From contig CAIOLO010000089.1 in assembly GCA_903859155.1 (NCBI GenBank), positions 1 through 64,000 on the forward strand: a stretch of DNA of 64,000 bases, written 5' to 3'. The stretch is from an uncultured beta proteobacterium. Lineage in GTDB: Bacteria; Pseudomonadota; Gammaproteobacteria; Burkholderiales; SG8-39. A program made the position numbers and the translations under genes. The notes below the pieces were generated by a model. That model searched no databases. It saw only the letters and a list, made by a program, of their open reading frames with translations, and was not told where the DNA came from. Positions 8,104 through 16,719 of this stretch are shown here, piece after piece (positions within the stretch are counted from its first letter, which is position 1; each line of letters begins with the position of its first letter).

Positions 8104-9506
8104 GCAAGGCGGCGGACCGAGGTGCGTCGTTGCGGCGCGGCCTGCAATTTCTCGGTGCCACCGGCACGGTCACCGGATCAAAATATCTGCTGCGCGCCGG
8201 CGACGCGCGGCTGCTGATCGACTGCGGATTGTTCCAGGGTTACAAGCAATTGCGCCTGCGCAATTGGGCGCCGCTGCCATTGAAGCCAGCGGCACTGTCC
8301 GCCGTGGTGCTCACCCATGCCCATATCGACCACAGCGGCTACTTGCCGCTGCTCGTGCGCAATGGCTTCGCCGGAAAAGCCTATTGCAGTGAGGGCACCC
8401 GTGATTTGTGCCGCGTCATGCTGCCCGATGCAGGCAGGCTGCAGGAAGAGGAAGCCGACTATCTCAACCGGCGCGGGCTGTCGCGCCACAAACCGGCCAG
8501 GCCCCTGTACACCGAAAGGGATGCGAAGCACGCGCTGACATTGCTGCAGCCAGTGGATTTCGGCGTGCCGCTGGATTTGCAGGGCCTGACCCTGACCCTG
8601 TTCCCGGCCGGGCATATCCTGGGCGCCTCCATTGCGAGCCTCGAGCAGGGCAATACGCGCATCGTGTTCTCCGGTGACCTTGGCCGGATGGAGGATGCGG
8701 TCATGGCGCCACCGGCGCGAGTGCGCCACGCGGATTATCTGGTGCTCGAATCGACCTACGGCAACCGTCGCCACGATAATTCCGACCCGCAGGAGAAACT
8801 GGCAAGCCTTATTCGCGCTACTGTGGCCCGCGGCGGCGTGATGCTGATTCCCGCTTTTGCCGTAGGAAGAACCCAGACGCTGCTGCATTTCATCCATAGC
8901 TTGAAGGAACGCGGCGAAATTCCGGCGGACCTGCCGGTGTTCCTGAACAGCCCCATGGCCACCGAAGCGACCGGCGCCTATGTGAAATATTGCGCGCGGC
9001 ATGGCGCCGAACACCGCCTGACGCCGACGCAGATCCAGGCGCTGAGCCACACCGCGGTGTTTGTCGACTCGCCGGACGATTCGCGCCGCCTCAACGCGCG
9101 CGGCGGGCCGATGGTCATCATCGCCGGCAGCGGCATGGCCACCGGCGGGCGCGTGGTGCATCACCTCAAAGCGTTTGCGCCCGATCCGCGCAATACCATC
9201 CTGTTTGCCGGTTTTCAGGCGGGTGGGACACGCGGGGCCACGATGGTCGCTGGCGCCGGTTCGGTGAAGATCCATGGCGAATACGTGCCGGTGCGCGCGC
9301 AGGTGGCCATGATCGAGAACCTGTCAGCGCATGCCGACGCGGGCGAAATCCTTGCCTGGTTGCGCGGCTTCGAGCAGGCACCGCGACAGACCTTCATCAC
9401 CCACGGTGAGCCTGCGGCCGCCGATGCGCTGCGCCGCGACATCGAGGAAGCACTGGGATGGCGCTGCAGCGTGCCGGACTACATGGAATCCGTGGAGCTT
9501 GCTTGA
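8100..9506 (+). CDS. beta-CASP metallo-beta-lactamase (RNA-processing exonuclease family)
   Basis: A 468-residue protein with the metallo-beta-lactamase zinc motif THAHIDHSG. Further conserved elements are FPAGHILGA, FSGDLG and ESTYGNR, then the beta-CASP insertion, IIAGSGMATGGR and the C-terminal ENLSAHADAGEIL. This is the YSH1/CPSF-like family of predicted RNA endo/exonucleases. The ATG at 8100 overlaps the hemN stop (ATGA), which decides the start against the longer ORF from 7992. Co-expression with hemN suggests RNA turnover under anaerobiosis, which is inference. Confidence 0.88.
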   Translation: MSKAADRGASLRRGLQFLGATGTVTGSKYLLRAGDARLLIDCGLFQGYKQLRLRNWAPLPLKPAALSAVVLTHAHIDHSGYLPLLVRNGFAGKAYCSEGTRDLCRVMLPDAGRLQEEEADYLNRRGLSRHKPARPLYTERDAKHALTLLQPVDFGVPLDLQGLTLTLFPAGHILGASIASLEQGNTRIVFSGDLGRMEDAVMAPPARVRHADYLVLESTYGNRRHDNSDPQEKLASLIRATVARGGVMLIPAFAVGRTQTLLHFIHSLKERGEIPADLPVFLNSPMATEATGAYVKYCARHGAEHRLTPTQIQALSHTAVFVDSPDDSRRLNARGGPMVIIAGSGMATGGRVVHHLKAFAPDPRNTILFAGFQAGGTRGATMVAGAGSVKIHGEYVPVRAQVAMIENLSAHADAGEILAWLRGFEQAPRQTFITHGEPAAADALRRDIEEALGWRCSVPDYMESVELA

Positions 9507-9636
9507 GGCTGCTCGGTGAGGAGCAGTTCGGCCAGGGCGAGAAGGCTGCACCCGGCCCGTATTCATCTCGACCACGGGCGTTACCCTGACGCGGAATTCC
9601 AGGTGCCGCGGCCCCGGGCAAAATGCATCGTCTTGA

Positions 9637-10608
9637 TCATTCAGGTTTCACCCCAAGATATTTCACCAGTTCCGCGACATCCCGCAACTGGGCGCGTATG
9701 TATTGATCGAATGCTTCGGGGCTCCCCGGGTTGGGTGTGAGGCCGACGCGCTCCACGATATTGGTCTGGTAGGTCGGGTTGTCGAAGGCTTTGCGCAGTT
9801 CCGCGTTCATGCGCGCGATCAGTTCGCGTGGCGTGCCGGTCTGATAGTGATAGCCCTGCCAGGTGCGCAGGGGCAGCTTTATTCCCAGTTCGTCGAAGGT
9901 GGGCACATTGGGCATGTCGCTGTGGCGTTTTTCCGAAGTTATCGCCAGCACTTTGAGCTTTCCCGCCTTGATGTGCGGCCCCGAATTGTTGAACGAGGTG
10001 AGCGAGACATCGCTTTCATTGGTGACCAGCGCCAGGATGTTCTGTGGTTGGGTCTTGTAGGGCACGGGATAGAACGGGGCGCCCCTGGATTTTCTCAGCC
10101 AGTCCATGTACATGTACCCGGTGCTATTGGTGCCGAAGTGGCCCCAGTTCACCTTTTCCGGATTGGCCTTCGCATAGTCGATCAGTTGCTGCACGGTGTT
10201 ATAGGGCCGCGATACATGCGCCACCAGCGTGCTGTCGAAGAATCCCGAGTGCACCACCGGCGCGAAGTCGCGCAGCGTGTTGTAGGGAAGGTCCGGCCTG
10301 AGCACCATGTTCCAGATCATCACGTTGCTGGCCGTGCCGCACAGCGAATAGCCGTCGGGCGGAGCTTTGGCGCAGACGGAGGTGCCGATGATGCCCTCGG
10401 CGCCGACGCGGTTGTCGATGATCACCGGCTGACCGAGCTGCTTCCCGAGGATGTCCACCAGGCCGCGACTGACAGCGTCGGTGGTCGCGCCGGCGGCGGC
10501 GGCGATCATGATGTGCAGGGGTTTGGTGGGCCAGCCCTGCGCCTGGACAAGGGCGGTGAAAAACAATTCCGAGAGGGCGAGTGCGAGCAATACCGATCGA
10601 TTTCTCAT
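9637..10608 (-). CDS. Bug/TctC-family periplasmic solute-binding protein
   Basis: A 323-residue exported binding protein with a signal peptide ending near ALVQAQ. It has the family pattern WPTKPLHIMIAAAAGATTDAVSR and GQPVIIDNRVGAEGIIG near the N-terminus and a PDGYSL block at about residue 85. These proteins capture organic anions, usually carboxylates, in the periplasm for tripartite tricarboxylate transporters or for signalling. No TctA/TctB membrane partner is nearby. The ligand cannot be read from the sequence. It is divergent from the next Bug gene, which starts the catabolic cluster. Confidence 0.88.
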   Translation of the reverse strand: MRNRSVLLALALSELFFTALVQAQGWPTKPLHIMIAAAAGATTDAVSRGLVDILGKQLGQPVIIDNRVGAEGIIGTSVCAKAPPDGYSLCGTASNVMIWNMVLRPDLPYNTLRDFAPVVHSGFFDSTLVAHVSRPYNTVQQLIDYAKANPEKVNWGHFGTNSTGYMYMDWLRKSRGAPFYPVPYKTQPQNILALVTNESDVSLTSFNNSGPHIKAGKLKVLAITSEKRHSDMPNVPTFDELGIKLPLRTWQGYHYQTGTPRELIARMNAELRKAFDNPTYQTNIVERVGLTPNPGSPEAFDQYIRAQLRDVAELVKYLGVKPE

Positions 10609-10945
10609 TCCATTTCCTGTCTAACAGGTGGCAATATGACGCGAAGGATTCGGCAAATTGGAAAGATTTAGCATGTCCGGCTGGCAAGCATAGGCAGCCA
10701 ACTACGATATTAATATTAATATAATGTTGTCTCCATGACCACCCTGTGAAGGGATCCTCGGGTGTCAGGATAGCGTCTTCCTGAATTGATTTTGCGAGGA
10801 GCATCGAAATCGGAAACCGGCAGGGCGGCCCCCGGTCCGGCCGGCGACCGCCGAATTGGACACGCGCTTGAGTACAATGGCCGTTCGGGTGGGATGCAAG
10901 CAGAAATCCCAGATACATTTGATCCGCGCCGGAGGAGATGAATTC
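10609..10945. other. Divergent intergenic region between two Bug genes, with AT-rich palindrome
   Basis: This 337-bp gap contains no credible gene. It holds the palindrome ATATTAATATTAATAT at 10707-10722, which stands out from the GC-rich surroundings and could be a promoter or operator element. A strong ribosome binding site (GGAGGAGA, from 10931) belongs to the rightward Bug gene. I see no FNR-type box here. Confidence 0.5.
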
Positions 10946-11929
10946 ATGAGGGCAGGTGTGAAGCAAGTGCTGGTTTTTCTCGCTATGGTGGCTGTTGCCT
11001 CCACGGCATTCCCCCAGGAAAAGGATTTTCCAAGCAAACCGATTCGCCTGGTTGCACCTTTCGGGCCGGGCAGCGGTGCCGACACCTCGGGGCGGTTTTT
11101 CGCGGAACTGCTGGGCAAGACACTCGGCCAGTCTGCGTACGTGGAGAATCGCCCTGGCGCCAGCGGATCGGTGGGAGCGGTCGCGGTGAGGAACGCGCCT
11201 GCGGACGGCTACACGCTGCTGATTGCCGGATGGTCCGCCCAGGCGGTCAATCCGATCGTCTTTCAGGATCTGCCCTACGACCCGATCAAGGATTTCAAGC
11301 CGGTGTCGGGATTGACGCGCAGCGCAATCGGCTTCTACGTTCCGGCCAATTCAAAACTCAATGGCATGGCTGATCTGGTGGCCGCCGCAAAAAGCGCGAA
11401 GCAGCTGTTGAACATCGGCACCATTTCCGAAGGCCAGCAGATCATCGTTGCCTGGTTTTCCGGACTCGCCGGCGTGAAAATGCAGAACGTGCCCTACAAG
11501 ACCGGCGCTCAGATGCTAACCGACCTGATGGGCAGCCAGATCGACGTGGCCACGGAGAACATTCCTTCGACCGCCCCGATGGTGCGCTCGGGCAAGTTGA
11601 GGATGCTGGCGACCTCGGGCGAGACCCGCCACACCGAGCATCCGAATGTGCCGACCGTCAGGGAAAGCGGCTATCCCGAGTTCACGAACTATGGCTGGTC
11701 GGGGCTGTACGTGCGTGCGGAAACGCCGACCGAGATCACCGCTGTGCTCGCCGATGCGATGCAGAAGGTCATGGCGATGCCGGCGGCGCGCGAATTCGCC
11801 AGGAAGCTCGGTTCGGAACTGATGAATTTCGGTCCCGAGGCGATGCGCAAATATGAAGCCGATCAACTGGCGACTTTCCGTCGCGTCGCGCACGCCTCGG
11901 GCATCACCGCCGTTAAAATGGGCAATTGA
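10946..11929 (+). CDS. Bug/TctC-family periplasmic solute-binding protein
   Basis: A 327-residue exported binding protein starting MRAGVKQVLVF, with a signal peptide ending near STAFPQ. The family motifs are SKPIRLVAPFGPGSGADTSGR, VENRPGASGSVG and PADGYTLL. I moved the start from 10856 to 10946 because GGAGGAGA stands just before this ATG and the signal peptide begins here. It is the first gene of a rightward cluster with four MaoC-like dehydratase subunits and two CoA-transferases. Its ligand is therefore probably the acid that the cluster degrades (inference). Confidence 0.88.
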   Translation: MRAGVKQVLVFLAMVAVASTAFPQEKDFPSKPIRLVAPFGPGSGADTSGRFFAELLGKTLGQSAYVENRPGASGSVGAVAVRNAPADGYTLLIAGWSAQAVNPIVFQDLPYDPIKDFKPVSGLTRSAIGFYVPANSKLNGMADLVAAAKSAKQLLNIGTISEGQQIIVAWFSGLAGVKMQNVPYKTGAQMLTDLMGSQIDVATENIPSTAPMVRSGKLRMLATSGETRHTEHPNVPTVRESGYPEFTNYGWSGLYVRAETPTEITAVLADAMQKVMAMPAAREFARKLGSELMNFGPEAMRKYEADQLATFRRVAHASGITAVKMGN

Positions 11930-11954
11930 GGATTGATCAGGGAGGAGGAGGTTC

Positions 11955-12425
11955 GTGTCTGATATCCAGGATGTACGGCCCGCTTACGACTGGGATTACG
12001 CCGTCATTGGCGATGCCGCGAGTCCGGTGACGGTCGAAATCAGCGCCGACAAGATTCTGCAATATGCCGCCGCGCAGCGCGACACCAATCCCGCGTTTCG
12101 GCGCGACGCCGGGGCCGCACTGGGTGTACCGCCGGTCATGGTGCGCGTATATGCGCCGTTGCGTCGCCGCGAACTGGTGGCGGAAAAAGGGGCTCGTTAC
12201 CCGAACCATCCGACCCCGGCTGTGCACTGGCGCTGCCAGGTGCTGGAGTCGCTGCGCGTCGGCGACCGCATCACCAGCATCACGCGGGTGCAGGACAAAT
12301 ATCTCAAGAATGGCCGCCACTTTATCGCCTGGCAGGTCGAGGCGCGCCGCGGCGCCGACATCGTGGCGCTGTTCGAGTACGTGAACCTGTGGGATCGCGG
12401 TCGTCCGGAGGACAGGAATCGATGA
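11955..12425 (+). CDS. MaoC-like (hot-dog) dehydratase subunit, copy A1
   Basis: A 156-residue hot-dog-fold protein of the FAS1-like/MaoC hydratase group, starting at GTG after a strong GGAGGAGG. It aligns by eye with the third dehydratase gene (12976-13464). Shared features are the helix region YAAAQRDTNPAF against YVKTSGDANPLY and similar C-termini (RGRPEDRNR against GARPEDKSR). The catalytic D-x(4)-H pattern of R-specific enoyl-CoA hydratases is not obvious here, which suggests this is the non-catalytic half of a heterodimer. The stop overlaps the start of the next gene. Confidence 0.75.
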   Translation: MSDIQDVRPAYDWDYAVIGDAASPVTVEISADKILQYAAAQRDTNPAFRRDAGAALGVPPVMVRVYAPLRRRELVAEKGARYPNHPTPAVHWRCQVLESLRVGDRITSITRVQDKYLKNGRHFIAWQVEARRGADIVALFEYVNLWDRGRPEDRNR

Positions 12426-12889
12426 ACGCTGCAGCTAAACCGGCTTGTTTCGCGGATATCCAGGTGGGCGATGTGCTGCCTTCGCAGATCTGGACGGTGA
12501 CCAAAGCGGACATAGCGGCGTTCGGTGAGTTCCTCTATCCGCCGCAACCTGACAATCCGGAGCGCAAAGGCAATCCGCACATCGATGAAGAGTACGCGCG
12601 CCAGAGCATCTACGGCGGCCTGTTTGTCGATGGCAACCAGACGGTGGCGTTCCTCTGCCGCATGGCCACCGACTGGTTGCCGGCAGGGGCGCTGGCCCAC
12701 GGCTGGAGTGATGTGGACCTGAAGTTTCCGAATCCCTGCCGCCTCGACGACGTGATCACGTTCACCGGCAAGGTGGCGACCAAGTCCAGCGAGCGCGGAC
12801 GGGACCAGGTCAGGCTCGAGGTTCTCGCATCCAATCAGGCGGGCAAGCTTGTGGCAGTGGGGCATATTTCCGCGCAGGTGGCGCGCTAG
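12422..12889 (+). CDS. MaoC-like dehydratase subunit, copy B1
   Basis: A 155-residue hot-dog protein starting MNAAAKPACF at 12422, where ATGA overlaps the previous stop. That overlap fixes the start against the longer ORF from 12389. It carries NPHIDEEYARQSIYGGLFVDGNQ, a likely D/H active-site loop of acyl-CoA hydratases. It resembles the fourth dehydratase (13646-14140), which has NLHVDEDFSRRNMFGGVVGDGNQ. It probably forms a heterodimer with the upstream product and hydrates or dehydrates an acyl-CoA intermediate. Confidence 0.75.
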   Translation: MNAAAKPACFADIQVGDVLPSQIWTVTKADIAAFGEFLYPPQPDNPERKGNPHIDEEYARQSIYGGLFVDGNQTVAFLCRMATDWLPAGALAHGWSDVDLKFPNPCRLDDVITFTGKVATKSSERGRDQVRLEVLASNQAGKLVAVGHISAQVAR

Positions 12890-12975
12890 CGATTCTGGCG
12901 CAGCAGGCATCGTTCCCCGCGCAGTCCCGCATCTGGAATTCTTATGAAACCGTGTAATTTTCTGGGAGTTTTGAC

Positions 12976-13464
12976 ATGGCTAACGAAACCGGCATACCGG
13001 TGTATGAGTGGGCAGCCGCTGAGGTGGGGGACACCATTCCACCGGCCGACATTCGTGTGGAGAAGGCGCGCATCGACCTTTATGTGAAGACCTCGGGGGA
13101 CGCCAACCCGCTGTACAGCGACGAGGCATTCGCTAAATCGAAAGGCATGGAGTGCACTGCGGTGCCGATTTCGATGGCGATGCGCGTGGCGCCGACCCGG
13201 CGCTCGGTGATCATCAAGAAAAAAGGCTTCTCGCATCCGGTGCGCCCGACACCTTTTGCGCGCTGGGAATGCCAGTTCTTCGCGCCAATGAAACCGGGAG
13301 ATGTCATCACCAGCGACACCCGTCTCGGTGAAAAATTCGAGAAGCGCGGCCGCAAGTATGTGGTGTGGACGATCACCGCGCACAACCAAAGGGGCGAGAA
13401 GGTCATGGAATACCGCTCCACCAATTGCTGGGAGGGCGCCAGGCCCGAGGACAAGTCACGCTGA
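12976..13464 (+). CDS. MaoC-like dehydratase subunit, copy A2
   Basis: A 162-residue hot-dog protein, paralogous to copy A1 over its whole length. It has the family helix YVKTSGDANPLYSDEAFAKS and the second-half pattern WECQFFAPMKPGDVITSDTR. It lies 86 bp after copy B1 and is followed by a 181-bp gap with a palindrome before copy B2. A hydratase-subunit role in acyl-CoA metabolism is likely; the substrate is unknown. Confidence 0.78.
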   Translation: MANETGIPVYEWAAAEVGDTIPPADIRVEKARIDLYVKTSGDANPLYSDEAFAKSKGMECTAVPISMAMRVAPTRRSVIIKKKGFSHPVRPTPFARWECQFFAPMKPGDVITSDTRLGEKFEKRGRKYVVWTITAHNQRGEKVMEYRSTNCWEGARPEDKSR

Positions 13465-13526
13465 GCCTGAAAGGCAGAGGCGGAACCCGACGACTTGCCT
13501 CGGCTTGGAGGCCGTTTTCCCCGTTA

Positions 13527-13561
13527 TTTTGTAACGTTGCAAAAAGCGCAACTTCACAAAA
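13527..13561. promoter_or_regulatory. Interrupted palindrome between dehydratase genes
   Basis: TTTTGT (13527) - AAC - GTTGC - AAAAAGC - GCAAC - TTC - ACAAAA (to 13561) forms two nested inverted repeats in the gap between copies A2 and B2. It could be an operator for a second promoter, or an RNA hairpin. No T-run follows, so it does not look like a standard terminator. Confidence 0.45.
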
Positions 13562-13645
13562 TGACGAGATGCATACAAACCTCTGTTCTTCGTGAGTTGT
13601 GTCAACACTAGTCTCGCAAGTTAATATTCGACAGGAGTGCACTAC

Positions 13646-14140
13646 ATGACCAAAGACCCGCGCGACCGGACGTTTGCGGACCTGACCGAAGGCGAGGCCT
13701 TGCTGCCATTGCATATCGCGGTTACCAAGGAACACATCAATGGCTTCCAGGATTTCCTCGGCCATCATGACCCCGATACCATAGAAGGCACGCAGTGGCT
13801 GGTGGGCAACAATCTGCATGTGGACGAGGATTTTTCGCGGCGGAACATGTTTGGCGGTGTTGTCGGCGATGGCAACCAGACCATCCAGTACCTGTGCCAG
13901 TTGCTCACCGATTCGCTGCCTTGGGGGTCGCTGGTATCGGGTTGGAGCAGCCTTGACGTCAAGCTTACCAATCCGACACGCCCGGGGGACGCAGTGGTTG
14001 CGACCGGCAACATCGTCAGGAAATTCAGCGAGGACGGGCGCGACTACGTGATCTGCGAAACCAAGGCGCTCAAGCAGGGCGACAGCATTGTCGCCATCGG
14101 CACGTTCAAGGCTTATGTGCCCGCGCATGGAAACCGCTAG
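13646..14140 (+). CDS. MaoC-like dehydratase subunit, copy B2
   Basis: A 164-residue hot-dog protein paralogous to copy B1 (see its active-site-like loop NLHVDEDFSRRNMFGG). I chose ATG 13646 over GTG 13637 because ACAGGAG lies 8 bp before the ATG. The end overlaps the first CoA-transferase gene by 14 bp, so the dehydratase and transferase are co-translated. This supports a shared CoA-thioester pathway. Confidence 0.78.
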   Translation: MTKDPRDRTFADLTEGEALLPLHIAVTKEHINGFQDFLGHHDPDTIEGTQWLVGNNLHVDEDFSRRNMFGGVVGDGNQTIQYLCQLLTDSLPWGSLVSGWSSLDVKLTNPTRPGDAVVATGNIVRKFSEDGRDYVICETKALKQGDSIVAIGTFKAYVPAHGNR

Positions 14141-15329
14141 CGAAGGACCGCTCGAGGGGCTCAAGGTCCTCGACCTCGGGCACCAGATCGCCGGCCCCTA
14201 TTGCGCGCGGTTGCTCGCAGACCAGGGGGCGGACGTTGTCAAGATCGAGCGCCCGCTGACCGGGGACGTGGCGCGCGCCATGGGCCCATTTGCGGGCGAT
14301 CATCCGCACCCCGAAAAATCGCTCACGTTTCTCTATCTCAACTACAACAAGCGCAGCCTGACGCTTGATCTGAAGAGCGCGGCAGGGCGGGAAATTCTGC
14401 TGGACCTGGTTCGCGACGCGGATGTGCTGGTGGAGAATTTCGAGCCGCGGGTAATGGCCTCGCTGGGCATTGATTTCAAGGCCTTGTCCGCGGTGAATCC
14501 GAAACTGGTGGTCACCTCCATTTCCAATTTCGGGCAGACCGGCCCGCGACGCGACTGGCGCGCCAATGATCTCATTGATTACGCCGTGAGCGGAGTGATG
14601 TCGATCTCCGGTTATGCGGAGCGCGAACCTGTGAAACACGGTTATTTCCAGGCGGGCTATGTCGGCGGCCTTGCTGGCAGTATCCCCACCATGGCGGCAG
14701 TTCTGGTGCAGGGTGCCACAGGCAGGGGGCAGCACGTGGATGTGGCGATTTCGGAAGCGCTGAGCTCGACCTTGCTGCTGACCGTTCCCTATTACACCTA
14801 CATGGGCGAGACACAGACGCGCCGCGCCCCGGTCGGCGAGGCATTCGGCAATTGCGCGCGCGCGCGCGATGGGTGGGTAGTCGCGCATTCGCCACGCAGC
14901 GGCGAATGGGGCGATTTCTGCGATGTGGTGGGTGCCCCCGAACTCAAGGACCCCAAGTTCGCAACGGCGCGCGGCAAGATCGCCAATGCGGCGGAACTCG
15001 ATGAGTTGCTCGGTGCGGCGCTGGTGCGGCATGACCGGTTCGCGCTGTTCGAAGAGGCGAACCGCAAGAAGATTCTTTTCGGTGTGGTGCAGACGCCAGA
15101 GGATCTCGCCCGCTGCGAGCAGCTGGCCGAGCGAAATTACTACCACGAGATCGATCATCCGGTCGCGGGCCGCCTGCGCTATCCCGGCCAGACTTTCGAA
15201 GCATCCGAAAGCGGCTTCGCCATTTCGCGGCGGCCGCCGCTGCTGGGCGAGCACAACGAGGAGATCCTGGCCGGGCTGGGTCGTTCCCGCGAGGATATCC
15301 TGCGGTTGCGCGAGCAAGGTGTCGTATGA
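14127..15329 (+). CDS. Class III (CaiB/BaiF) CoA-transferase
   Basis: A 400-residue CoA-transferase starting METASEGPLEG. The N-terminal family pattern is LKVLDLGHQIAGPYCARLLADQGADVVKIERP. The catalytic Asp is likely in GQHVDVAISEAL, the position of Asp169 in formyl-CoA transferase. These enzymes move CoA between carboxylic acids. The longer ORF from 14088 reads back into the preceding dehydratase gene and is rejected. The next gene is a second, divergent family member overlapping by 4 bp. The two may form a heteromer or act on different acids. Confidence 0.88.
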   Translation: METASEGPLEGLKVLDLGHQIAGPYCARLLADQGADVVKIERPLTGDVARAMGPFAGDHPHPEKSLTFLYLNYNKRSLTLDLKSAAGREILLDLVRDADVLVENFEPRVMASLGIDFKALSAVNPKLVVTSISNFGQTGPRRDWRANDLIDYAVSGVMSISGYAEREPVKHGYFQAGYVGGLAGSIPTMAAVLVQGATGRGQHVDVAISEALSSTLLLTVPYYTYMGETQTRRAPVGEAFGNCARARDGWVVAHSPRSGEWGDFCDVVGAPELKDPKFATARGKIANAAELDELLGAALVRHDRFALFEEANRKKILFGVVQTPEDLARCEQLAERNYYHEIDHPVAGRLRYPGQTFEASESGFAISRRPPLLGEHNEEILAGLGRSREDILRLREQGVV

Positions 15330-16675
15330 ATCAGCCTGCAAAAACCACGGACCTTCCGCTCGCCGGCGTGCGCGTCATCGACGCAAGCCACGTATTTGCG
15401 GTTCCCTACGCCACCGGCCTGCTTGCCGACCTGGGTGCCGAGGTCATCAAGATCCAGGCGCATACGCGCATGGATGTCATGGCCGGTCACGGCCCTTTCC
15501 CGGAAAATATTCCCGGCGAACGCGCCTGGGACCGGGTTGGCAGCCTCAACACCGTCAACCGCGGCAAAATCGGCCTCTCGCTCGATCTCACCAAGCCGGA
15601 GGCGATCGAGATATTCCGCCGCCTGGTGCGGGTGAGCGATGTGCTGGCCGAGAGCTTCACCCCCCGCGTGATGAAGAAACTCGGGCTCGATTACGCGGCG
15701 CTGCGGGAAATCCGGCCGGAATTGATCATGCTGTCGAACACCGGCTATGGCCACAGCGGACCCTGGCGCGAATATGGCAGCGTGGCGACCTCGCTGGAGG
15801 CCACCACCGGCATGTGCTGGCTTTCGGGTTACGAAAACGGGCCGCCCAGCAAGATCGGGCAGTCCTATACGGACTTTCTCGCTTGCTGGAACGCGGTATA
15901 CGCGCTGCTGCTCAGCCTGTACAGGCGGCGCAGAACCGGGCGGGGACAATGGATAGATCTCTCCATGTACCAGACCGGTGCGGCCACGCTAGGACCCCTG
16001 ATCATGGATTATTTTGCCAACGGCAAGGTTGCCTCGCGAATGGGAAACCGCCATCCGGACATGGCGCCGCATAATGTTTACCGCTGCGCCGGAGAGGATC
16101 GCTGGATTGCCATCGCGGTGGATTCGGATGAAGCCTGGCGCGCTCTGGGTGTGGCAATGGCGCAACCGGCCTGGGCCGCCGAGGCGCGCTTCGCCGCAGC
16201 GGCAGGTCGAATCGAAAACAGCGCGTTTGTCGATCAACAATTGTCCGCCTGGAGCGCCGGCCAGAATGCCGAAGAGTTTGCCGCGCGACTGCAGAAAGCC
16301 GGGGTCATGGCCGGCGTGGTGGAGAACGGACGGGATCTCCTGCATGACGAACAGCTTCGCCACAGAAATTTCCTGGAACTGGTCCGGCATCCTCCTGAGA
16401 GCGGTATAGGCGAGCGGCGCTATATCGGCCGGCCCTGGAAGCTGTCCGGCGCGGAGCTTGCCATCACGCGGCCGGCTCCCCAACTCGGTGAGCACAACCG
16501 CGAGATTCTCACCGGTTTGCTGGGGTACTCGGAGGCGGAAGTCGATGCGTTGGAAAAGTCGCAGGTCATCGGAAATGAAATCACCAACGCCGGAAAGGTG
16601 CAACCGCTTCATCTGGAGGGGATGAGGCGAAACCATCGCATCGGACAGCCGGATAACGGCTACCGGGAAGTCTGA
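15326..16675 (+). CDS. Class III (CaiB/BaiF) CoA-transferase
   Basis: A 449-residue CaiB/BaiF family protein. The N-terminus reads LAGVRVIDASHVFAVPYATGLLADLGAEVIKIQ, and the probable catalytic Asp lies in GQWIDLSMYQTG. The C-terminal GEHNREIL is typical of the family. ATGA couples it to the first CoA-transferase. It ends the rightward catabolic cluster and converges on a Bug gene. The C-terminal tail after residue 410 is longer than usual. Substrates are unknown. Confidence 0.88.
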   Translation: MNQPAKTTDLPLAGVRVIDASHVFAVPYATGLLADLGAEVIKIQAHTRMDVMAGHGPFPENIPGERAWDRVGSLNTVNRGKIGLSLDLTKPEAIEIFRRLVRVSDVLAESFTPRVMKKLGLDYAALREIRPELIMLSNTGYGHSGPWREYGSVATSLEATTGMCWLSGYENGPPSKIGQSYTDFLACWNAVYALLLSLYRRRRTGRGQWIDLSMYQTGAATLGPLIMDYFANGKVASRMGNRHPDMAPHNVYRCAGEDRWIAIAVDSDEAWRALGVAMAQPAWAAEARFAAAAGRIENSAFVDQQLSAWSAGQNAEEFAARLQKAGVMAGVVENGRDLLHDEQLRHRNFLELVRHPPESGIGERRYIGRPWKLSGAELAITRPAPQLGEHNREILTGLLGYSEAEVDALEKSQVIGNEITNAGKVQPLHLEGMRRNHRIGQPDNGYREV

Positions 16676-16719
16676 ATACGGGCAGACCGGCGATCCGGAA
16701 TCGCTTTACTTCGGCGGCA

